Source of the DNA: QYOJ01 sp043806735
GTDB taxonomy: Bacteria > Bacteroidota > Bacteroidia > Bacteroidales > FEN-979
Assembly (NCBI GenBank): GCA_043806735.1
Contig: JAZDGR010000130.1
Location: 1 to 10,240 of the forward strand
Direction of reading: 5' to 3'
Length of the DNA stretch: 10,240 nucleotides
Position 1 is the stretch's first letter, and each line of letters opens with the position of its first letter. Shown piece by piece: positions 1 to 5,585 of the stretch. The notes under the pieces were generated by a model, which was not told the DNA's origin, did no database searches, and saw only the letters and a program-made list of their open reading frames with translations. A program made the translations under genes and the position numbers.

Positions 1-472
1 AAGTGACTTCGGAAAGTTTTACCGGAGAAGCAGGAAAAAGGGCATCTTTCCCGTAAATTTCCATGTTCTTGATATGCTGTAGCGGACTGTCATCCGTTTC
101 CAGCGGGATAACCGGAGCAGGCAGAATGTCTACGTTATGGAGTACTTCCGTCCGCTGGTTCAGGATCCGGAATTTTGGAGTGGAGCCCGTTGGAATAGCG
201 ATGTAGCGGCCCTGCCCGGGAAGGTTCGGAGCGCCTTCGTCATTGAAGAGGAAATTTCCGGGAAGCAGGATGTTTTTCATCGTCTGACCGTTCACCGATT
301 GATCTTCCAGGGCAAAGAAGGGAACTGAGTAGACCACTTCAATGGCGGAAGATTCGGATGCGACCAGGTTGAATCCTGCTTTACCCCAGGAATCGGAGTA
401 GGTAAATTGCTGCGCACGCAAGCTAAAAACGGTCAGTAACAGCAAAGACAAGATAAGAGTAATTTTTTTCAT
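1..472 (-). CDS. Gingipain-like C25 family cysteine peptidase, N-terminal part (runs off the window)
   Basis: The frame opens at an ATG at 472 on the minus strand and stays open to the window edge, giving 157 codons. Residues 1-21 form a signal peptide (MKKITLIL, hydrophobic core, then RAQ), so the product is exported. Residues 22-157 resemble the propeptide of Bacteroidota C25 (gingipain-type) peptidases: a YSDSWGKAGF segment at 25-34, a PGNF...GAPNLPG stretch at 71-86, and PAPVIPLETDDSP at 118-130 followed by KNMEIYGKDALFPASPVKLSE. In this family the propeptide precedes a caspase-like catalytic domain and a T9SS C-terminal domain. Both would lie left of position 1 and cannot be seen. The signal peptide resembles that of the complete C25 gene immediately upstream (540-2645), so the two may be paralogues. 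The call rests on recalled family similarity of the propeptide; the catalytic residues are not in view. A non-peptidase surface protein with the same N-terminal domain is possible. Confidence 0.8.
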   Translation of the reverse strand, partial: MKKITLILSLLLLTVFSLRAQQFTYSDSWGKAGFNLVASESSAIEVVYSVPFFALEDQSVNGQTMKNILLPGNFLFNDEGAPNLPGQGRYIAIPTGSTPKFRILNQRTEVLHNVDILPAPVIPLETDDSPLQHIKNMEIYGKDALFPASPVKLSEVT

Positions 473-523
473 GATGCAGATTTATTGGTTTCGCTTAAAA
501 ATTTGGTAGTTCACAAAAATATA

Positions 524-531
524 AAAAATAA
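524..531 (-). promoter_or_regulatory. Bacteroidota -7 box upstream of the partial C25 gene
   Basis: On the minus strand the sequence reads TATTTTTG, a full match to TAnnTTTG. A TTG lies 15 bases upstream, closer than the usual 19-21, so the -33 element is weak. The box lies about 50 bases before the ATG at 472, in the 67-base gap after the stop of the preceding gene. No terminator hairpin is visible in that gap, so read-through from the upstream peptidase gene is also possible. Confidence 0.45.
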
Positions 532-539
532 ACATGCAA

Positions 540-2645
540 CTATTTCCGAATAATCAATTTCCCGTAATTATAATTTCCGGCAGATTCAACGGTTAGGGTG
601 TAAATTCCGGTGGAGAACTGAGAAACATTGATGGACAAAGAAGAGGCGCCCGCCTGCTGATCAGGGAAAGTCCATTTTGCCACGATTTGACCAAGGCCAT
701 TGATGAGGGAGGCATACACAGTACCCGGCCGGTCAATTTGGCAGGCTAGGACCACCTGTTCGTGGGCCGGATTGGGATAGATCCGGATCGGGGAACCGGA
801 GATGACCTCCGGGATGCCAATTGTGGGTTCATCCGTCCAGATCTCCATAGCCGGATCCCCGAAAACGTTGCAGCAGTAGTCACACCAGCGGAGGGCTCCC
901 GGTTCCCATTGCCCGGGGGCTGTCACCCACGGGGCGGTTTTGATCTTTGAAACCATATGGGTTTCCCCAAACCGTTTGAATGCAAGGGTATCGTTGTAAA
1001 GCGCGCTTACGAACTCCCGGTTCAGATGGGCGGAAGGCCCTTCGGTTTGCCCTTCATTGAACCAGCCATACCGTGAATTGAACACCCCTCCCGCGAGGAA
1101 GTTCTCGATAGTAACGGCTTTTTCGGCAATGCAGTCATTGACATCAAATGCCCCGCAGAGGCATCCGTGCGTATACATCAGGGTATAATTGTGATCCACA
1201 CCGTTGACTTCTGAGAAATTGGTATTTGTGATGTCCCAGATGAACAACCGCATCATATATGTTTCGTTGGAGTGCCCGACGTGATGGATAAATGATTTTC
1301 CCTGGTTGATCTCCTCCAGCAGGGTGGTCACATCCCAGGAAAAAATGTTGTTGGGCAGACTGATAAGGGTATCGTACAGCTTTACAATCGTATTCTCAGC
1401 GGAAGGGATTCCATGGGTAAAGTATCCGTTATCTGTGTGATCATCAATCAGTAAGTCCAGGTACGGTCCGCCGAATGTCATGGGGGCCTCGTAGAGGTAT
1501 TCCGCCACCAAAAAGGGTTGCTGCAATTCCCCCAGCACAGGGTTCGTTTGGTAAGAGATGGATTTGTGCATCATGTTCTGCAACTCCCCCTCTGTACTGA
1601 AAGGATAACGTGTGACGCCTATATCCGGTAACAGATCGTCTTCACCCGGCTCTCCCCATAAGTTATTCCCATTGGTGTTCCAGTTTCCGTCGAGAGCTGA
1701 ATAATAGAGATCAGCCGGAATATTGAAATCTTCATAGAGACTCGAGGACTGAACCTGGCAGTAAAATCCCCGGTAGGGAACCAGCTCGGCATCTCCGCCA
1801 AGCAGCACATAAGAAGTACTGTTATTCTGGTATTCCTGGATGATGTAATTCCGGATTTTTTCCTGCAAATCCTGCCCCGTCATGGTTGCACTGATCGTTT
1901 GAGTGGTAGCCACCTGGCAACTGATCCCATTACTTTGGTACATGTTGATCAAATCCTGGAATGAGTTGCTGAATGTCTGTGTCGTGATAATCAGCATATC
2001 ATAAACGGTTTTCAGGGATGGCTTCTTAGGGTAGTCGGCCAGGGCTTCTGGATTTTCCGCAACCATCCTGACCCTGTTCAGTACAGTGGGGAGGGAGGAA
2101 AGATTCTTCAGGGCTTCACCGGCCTGCATGCCAGGTTCGGTCAACATTCTGACTGTTACCTTTTTGAAATAGGACAGCGTTCCTGTAGCCGGATTGTATG
2201 AGACCGGCGTGAAAGAGGAGAGGGCCAGGCTATAGCCGTTCAAAAACTGGGTGAACAGTTGTCCTGTGTTTTTTACGGGGTACGGGGCATTTCTCCGGTA
2301 GACCTCCGTGTTTTGAATAAAATCACCCGATTTCCCTTTCGATAAAGGAGAAACATGTTGTTGCGGATAAAGGATAAATGTTCCCGGGACCTGGGTTTCC
2401 TGTTCGCCGATAAGTTCCATGAATTTTGCAACATGGCCGGGAGGAAGGATCAGCGAGATTGCATGGTAGGGCAACACCGGTTCACCGGGCAGACCGGTCA
2501 GTTGAGTATGCTCGAAAGAGATGGTCTGGAAAGCATCAATTTGCAGGAGTTCGGGTTTCCCAAAAAAATAGGTCTTTTCGACTACCTGCGCCTGCATGAG
2601 GCATACAGATACCAGGGAAAGAAGAATGAGGGTAATTTTTCGCAT
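540..2645 (-). CDS. Secreted C25 (gingipain-like) cysteine peptidase with T9SS sorting domain
   Basis: This complete 701-residue protein has a signal peptide at 1-20 ending in QAQ. A propeptide-like beta region follows, with GLPGEPVLPYH at 51-61 and KNTGQLFTQF around 125-134. The catalytic domain spans about residues 212-605. It has YDMLIITT at 215-222, LLGGDAELVPYR at 281-292, the catalytic histidine in HHVGHSNET (H458), the catalytic cysteine in THGCLCGAFD (C495, by alignment with the gingipain Cys), and the family's closing FGDPAMEIW at 595-603. A T9SS type A domain follows at about 618-701, with RIYPNPAHEQ and a final GIYTLTVES...KLIIRK. It is expected to be exported by Sec, then moved across the outer membrane by T9SS and act as an extracellular or surface endopeptidase. 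Cleavage specificity cannot be read from the sequence. C588, C591 and C592 form a small cysteine cluster near the end of the catalytic domain. It lies between a related C25 gene and another T9SS cargo gene, all on one strand. Confidence 0.93.
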   Translation of the reverse strand: MRKITLILLSLVSVCLMQAQVVEKTYFFGKPELLQIDAFQTISFEHTQLTGLPGEPVLPYHAISLILPPGHVAKFMELIGEQETQVPGTFILYPQQHVSPLSKGKSGDFIQNTEVYRRNAPYPVKNTGQLFTQFLNGYSLALSSFTPVSYNPATGTLSYFKKVTVRMLTEPGMQAGEALKNLSSLPTVLNRVRMVAENPEALADYPKKPSLKTVYDMLIITTQTFSNSFQDLINMYQSNGISCQVATTQTISATMTGQDLQEKIRNYIIQEYQNNSTSYVLLGGDAELVPYRGFYCQVQSSSLYEDFNIPADLYYSALDGNWNTNGNNLWGEPGEDDLLPDIGVTRYPFSTEGELQNMMHKSISYQTNPVLGELQQPFLVAEYLYEAPMTFGGPYLDLLIDDHTDNGYFTHGIPSAENTIVKLYDTLISLPNNIFSWDVTTLLEEINQGKSFIHHVGHSNETYMMRLFIWDITNTNFSEVNGVDHNYTLMYTHGCLCGAFDVNDCIAEKAVTIENFLAGGVFNSRYGWFNEGQTEGPSAHLNREFVSALYNDTLAFKRFGETHMVSKIKTAPWVTAPGQWEPGALRWCDYCCNVFGDPAMEIWTDEPTIGIPEVISGSPIRIYPNPAHEQVVLACQIDRPGTVYASLINGLGQIVAKWTFPDQQAGASSLSINVSQFSTGIYTLTVESAGNYNYGKLIIRK

Positions 2646-2717
2646 GGGTTCTCAAAGTGAAATGAAAAAGATTTATTTACTTAACTAGACAAAAGGAGAT
2701 GGTTATTAGTTGCATGG

Positions 2718-2725
2718 CAAAGATA
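2718..2725 (-). promoter_or_regulatory. Bacteroidota -7 box upstream of the complete C25 peptidase gene
   Basis: The minus strand reads TATCTTTG, a full match to TAnnTTTG, about 73 bases before the ATG at 2645. This predicts a leader of roughly 65 bases. The closest TTTG upstream is only 13 bases away, so the -33 element is poor. A terminator ends transcription from the preceding gene just upstream, which makes a dedicated promoter here likely. Confidence 0.55.
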
Positions 2726-2730
2726 TAAAA

Positions 2731-2756
2731 TGACACGTCAAAATAGTCAGTTTGAC
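2731..2756. promoter_or_regulatory. Paired TGAC/GTCA inverted repeats, possible operator
   Basis: Two short inverted repeats sit side by side: TGAC-2-GTCA at 2731-2740 and GTCA-3-TGAC at 2746-2756. A longer overlapping pair is GTCAAA-8-TTTGAC at 2737-2756. They begin 5 bases upstream of the -7 box of the C25 gene and cover the region where a -33 element would lie, a reasonable site for a regulator. The arms are only 4-6 bases, so chance is a real alternative. Confidence 0.25.
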
Positions 2757-2793
2757 AAAAAAAAGAGGCTACCCCATTAGGATAACCTCTTTT
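2757..2793 (-). terminator. Strong intrinsic terminator after the PKD/T9SS gene
   Basis: On the minus strand, starting 21 bases after the stop of the 2815-4305 gene, AAAAGAGGTTATCC pairs with GGGTAGCCTCTTTT around a 5-base loop. The 14-bp stem contains two G-T pairs, and the 3' arm runs into eight consecutive T residues. It separates this gene from the downstream C25 peptidase gene. On the plus strand the same hairpin has no T-run beyond the stem, so it probably works in one direction only. Confidence 0.85.
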
Positions 2794-2814
2794 GTATAAC
2801 GTTGCTGGGATTAA

Positions 2815-4305
2815 TTATCTGATAATAAAAAGTTTCTGCATGGTCTTTCCTTCCCCGTTGCGGAGCACCAGGAAATAGATCCCGCTACCCAGGTCAAGAT
2901 CCATGTTTTTCAATATGTGGCCGTTCACCTGGATACCAGTTTCTTCGTATATTATGGAATTCAGCGTATTCACTACCTGCAGGTCAATCCGAATGGCTTT
3001 TGAAGAACCCAGTTCGACAGTGAATTCTCCACGATTCGGGTTCGGATAAACGAACGTTTTGACTAACCCGGGTATCTCCCCAATTCCGACACAAGCATCG
3101 AAAAAGATCGTATGCGATTTTTGGTTTTCACAACCGCCCGCTGAAGTTAACGTCACAGAATAGGTATGTGACCCCAACCCAACTTCTCCGGAGGTGACCA
3201 TGATGGAAGGAGTGGTAGCTCCGCCAGGCTCCCAAAGATAGGCCACGGCATCGGGATTGGTCGCATCAAGGGTAATGGGTTGATACCAGCAGGCAGTATC
3301 TCCCGGTATCGTAGAAATATTCACTTCAGGTCCGACTTGAATATAATCCGGTTTCACCACTGTATCGATTTGTCCGCCATGATCCACGATTAGAGTCACA
3401 TCGTAAATTCCACACTGAGTGTAAGTGGTTGTGGGATTTTTATCGGTGGAAAAATCGGGTTCGGCTCCGGGGAAGAGCCAAGTGTAAGTCTCCGGAACAC
3501 CGATGTATCCACCCTCCGTGTTATTGGTGAAATTGACTACGGTATTTTTATCAATCTGCGTGGCAGACGCAGTGAAATCAACAGAAAGATCAATCACACT
3601 TCGTTTGACGGTCTGCATGATTTCTTTTCCATTATCATTCTGAAGAAAAGCGATGAACTCACAATCTATAAGGGGCCAGTTGGAATCCATATCGAAATTT
3701 AGGGTAACGGTCTGAATATCACCTCCCGTAAAATCCACGGTCGTTCCTGTAGCATTGGGGACCATCAGGCGATTGACAAAATTCAGGTGATTCTGTCCCT
3801 GCCAGTTATACTGGATGTGAGATTGGGTCACATAAAAACGAAGCTTGAATATATTGGTTGGTAGAGTCCCAACTTTCTCCATGGTTATAACCACGGTGTA
3901 ACTCAAACCCGAGTTAGATATCGACATGTTCATGTCGATCAACGATAGAACAGCATATCTCTGGTTGTAGAGGGGTAGGTAAGAAGAGTACATGCTGGAA
4001 GAGTAACTTCCTCCGACTAGGGTCAGAATGCCGTCAAATTTGGCAGTCGGGTAACCTGTGATGGAATAGTAAGAGTTTCTGGCATTGGAATATTGGTTAG
4101 TAAATGGATCGCCATTGTGGTTTTCTGCCACGGCTACCTTACAGTTGTTTTCAAGCAGATCATCAGCGCCCATTGCGGCTCCGGGGCAGTATGTACACCA
4201 GGTGCCTGTACCGATTTCCAACGCAACCATTTCGCGCGGAACATTCTGTGTCACAGCCACTGTAAGGGCAAACAGAAAAACTGAAAAAAGTACTGATTTT
4301 TTCAT
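2815..4305 (-). CDS. Secreted thioredoxin-like/PKD protein with T9SS sorting domain (Omp28-related)
   Basis: This 496-residue exported protein has a signal peptide over about residues 1-20. Residues 25-95 look like a thioredoxin-fold domain of the type in Omp28-related Bacteroidota proteins: TGTWCTYCPG places a CxxC pair at C37 and C40 after a beta strand, and SITGYPTAKFDG supplies a probable cis-proline at P86. Residues 120-235 are beta-rich and unassigned. Residues 241-325 form a PKD domain (FTASATQIDKNTVVNFTNNT, then YTWLFPGAEPDFSTDKNPTT and YDVTLIV). Residues 326-403 look like a second Ig/PKD-like domain (ACWYQPITLDAT, AYLWEPGGATTPSI, YSVTLTS). Residues 417-496 are a T9SS type A domain (FVYPNPNRGEFTV ... 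GIYFLVLRNG ... KLFIIR). The protein is probably surface-bound or released. The CxxC suggests thiol chemistry, but the pair could be structural in this family, and no substrate can be named. The ATG at 4305 directly precedes the signal peptide. Confidence 0.85.
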   Translation of the reverse strand: MKKSVLFSVFLFALTVAVTQNVPREMVALEIGTGTWCTYCPGAAMGADDLLENNCKVAVAENHNGDPFTNQYSNARNSYYSITGYPTAKFDGILTLVGGSYSSSMYSSYLPLYNQRYAVLSLIDMNMSISNSGLSYTVVITMEKVGTLPTNIFKLRFYVTQSHIQYNWQGQNHLNFVNRLMVPNATGTTVDFTGGDIQTVTLNFDMDSNWPLIDCEFIAFLQNDNGKEIMQTVKRSVIDLSVDFTASATQIDKNTVVNFTNNTEGGYIGVPETYTWLFPGAEPDFSTDKNPTTTYTQCGIYDVTLIVDHGGQIDTVVKPDYIQVGPEVNISTIPGDTACWYQPITLDATNPDAVAYLWEPGGATTPSIMVTSGEVGLGSHTYSVTLTSAGGCENQKSHTIFFDACVGIGEIPGLVKTFVYPNPNRGEFTVELGSSKAIRIDLQVVNTLNSIIYEETGIQVNGHILKNMDLDLGSGIYFLVLRNGEGKTMQKLFIIR

Positions 4306-4349
4306 AAGATGCGGTTTTAGGTTAATTGTTTCTTTTTAATTGCGAGGTG

Positions 4350-4357
4350 CAAATATA
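4350..4357 (-). promoter_or_regulatory. Bacteroidota -7 box upstream of the PKD/T9SS gene
   Basis: The minus strand reads TATATTTG, a full match to TAnnTTTG, 45 bases before the ATG at 4305 and inside the 70-base gap after the ROK gene stop. The expected leader is about 38-40 bases and A-rich. The nearest TTG upstream is only 10 bases away, so no good -33 element is evident. With the terminator at 2757-2793, this makes the PKD gene a likely single-gene transcription unit. Confidence 0.55.
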
Positions 4358-4375
4358 TACAAAAAACCAATTTAC

Positions 4376-5497
4376 TCACTTGTTCGACAAAATTTTAGCA
4401 TCTATCTCCCGCAGGGCAAATGCGTAAGCCCCGAGCGCCACTGCGACCGAGGTACCCAGCCGGGTGACGCCTATCCCAATTTTTTTGTCAGGGTGATACG
4501 CGACGGTCTTCCCGGTAAAAGGAACGGGGATTTCCGAATGAGCCGATTGACAGAATGTTTGGTTTTGGGCCGGATCTTCCAGATTAAAGGCCATACCTTC
4601 GAGCCGGTCGAGCGGGTGGCCTGATACGGTATGAAACGGTTGATTCATTTCATCCACAAGCTTTTGCAGAAATAAATGGTGTGCCCCGGAAAGCCCTCCG
4701 CCGATTACTATGAGACCGTCGATGAGTGTTATGGCATTTGCCAGGGCATCTCCTGCAGCAACGGCAAATGAGTTGAAAGCGGAAACTGCAGCTTCCCGGT
4801 TCCCTTTCCGTTTGCCCATTCCGATTTCGAAGAGTTCTCTGGGGTCGGGACAACTCCGGAAATTAATCCCGGCATAATTGGCATATTCACGCTGAATCCC
4901 GCGTATGCTGACACTTTCTTCTGCATCAAAGTTTTTAAACGTCCGGTTCCGTATTCGATTGATTTCTCCACCGGCAGAATTATCCCCCCTGAAAAGTCTC
5001 CCATCTGCAACGATTCCACCTCCGAAACCAGTTCCGAACGTAACACCAAGAAGATTCCGGTACCGTTTCGGATTGCCCGCTTTTTCCAGATTTCTGTTCA
5101 CTTCAGGCAGCAATCCTGCGATTGCTTCTCCATAGGCGAAAAGGTCCCCGTCGTTGTTGATGAACGCCGGGATTTGAAAATGTTCTTCCAGCATCGGTCC
5201 CAGGGCGACGCCTCCCCTGAACAAAGGCAGGTTCTGCAACTCCCCGATGATCCCGGAGGGATAATCGGCCGGTCCGGGAAACGCAAAACTGATCGCTGCC
5301 GGAGGTTCTGCCAACTGCGATTTCACCTCCTCAAACCCCCGGATGATATTTTGGAGAATGATTTCAAGTGTTTCCCCCTTTGCCGGGATGGAAACCGGAT
5401 TGACCACTTCCTTATTTGAACGGATAGCGGAAAAAACAAAATTGGTTCCTCCGGCATCCAGGGTGAGCACACAACGATTATCCATAGAGAAGTTCAT
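4376..5497 (-). CDS. ROK-family sugar kinase-like protein without the zinc motif
   Basis: This 373-residue ROK-type protein probably phosphorylates a sugar with ATP in the cytoplasm; the substrate is unknown. Numbered from the ATG at 5497, it has the phosphate-binding DAGGTN at 14-19, AFPGPADYPSG at 72-82, and NNDGD at 114-118, whose D116 aligns with the catalytic aspartate. GVTFGTGFGGG lies at 151-161, GDNSAGGEI at 171-179 and IVIGGGLSG at 263-271. The usual GHxxx...CxCGxxGCxE zinc-binding segment is absent: the position after GEI is N-R instead of G-H and no cysteine pairs follow. It is longer than typical ROK kinases (about 300-320) owing to extra sequence before the closing LGTSVAVALGAYAFAL. 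The frame stays open upstream to 5554, but those 19 codons are encoded by tandem repeats, so I chose the ATG at 5497; the ATG at 5485 is also possible. No -7 box is visible, so it may depend on polA transcription. Confidence 0.8.
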   Translation of the reverse strand: MNFSMDNRCVLTLDAGGTNFVFSAIRSNKEVVNPVSIPAKGETLEIILQNIIRGFEEVKSQLAEPPAAISFAFPGPADYPSGIIGELQNLPLFRGGVALGPMLEEHFQIPAFINNDGDLFAYGEAIAGLLPEVNRNLEKAGNPKRYRNLLGVTFGTGFGGGIVADGRLFRGDNSAGGEINRIRNRTFKNFDAEESVSIRGIQREYANYAGINFRSCPDPRELFEIGMGKRKGNREAAVSAFNSFAVAAGDALANAITLIDGLIVIGGGLSGAHHLFLQKLVDEMNQPFHTVSGHPLDRLEGMAFNLEDPAQNQTFCQSAHSEIPVPFTGKTVAYHPDKKIGIGVTRLGTSVAVALGAYAFALREIDAKILSNK

Positions 5498-5528
5498 ATG
5501 GTGATATGGTGATGTGGTGAAATGGTGA
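5496..5528. repeat. Tandem repeat, 8-9 bp units (ATATGGTG type), at the ROK start
   Basis: Plus-strand units are ATATGGTG (5496-5503), ATATGGTG (5504-5511), ATGTGGTG (5512-5519) and the 9-base AAAATGGTG (5520-5528). On the coding strand of the neighbouring genes these read as copies of TCACCAT or TCACCAC. The array abuts, and shares two bases with, the chosen ROK start codon at 5497, occupying the place where its ribosome binding region would be. Confidence 0.85.
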
Positions 5529-5530
5529 AA

Positions 5531-5580
5531 TATTGGTAATTCATGGCAATTCATGGCAATCTATGGCAATTCATGGCAAT
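5531..5580. repeat. Tandem repeat, 10 bp units (TTCATGGCAA type), in the polA-ROK gap
   Basis: Four units lie head to tail: TTCATGGCAA at 5541-5550, 5551-5560 and 5571-5580, and the one-base variant pair TCTATGGCAA at 5561-5570. A decayed unit, ATATTGGTAA, precedes them at 5531-5540. The array ends 5 bases before the polA stop codon and, with the 8-9 bp array, takes up almost the whole gap between polA and the ROK gene. It has no spacers, so it is not a CRISPR array. Confidence 0.9.
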
Positions 5581-5585
5581 TTCTT

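Noticed and set aside
137..328. Plus-strand ORF of 63 codons near the left edge
   Set aside because: It lies antisense to the C25 propeptide coding sequence, has no recognisable features, and no promoter is seen on that strand.
5498..5554. Upstream ATG at 5554 as the start of the ROK gene
   Set aside because: The 19 extra codons are translated tandem repeat with no resemblance to ROK N-termini. The conserved DAGGTN lies a normal distance from the ATG at 5497.
5496..5580. CRISPR-like array between polA and the ROK gene
   Set aside because: The units are 8-10 bp, directly head to tail, with no spacers, and no cas genes are in view. They are simple tandem repeats.
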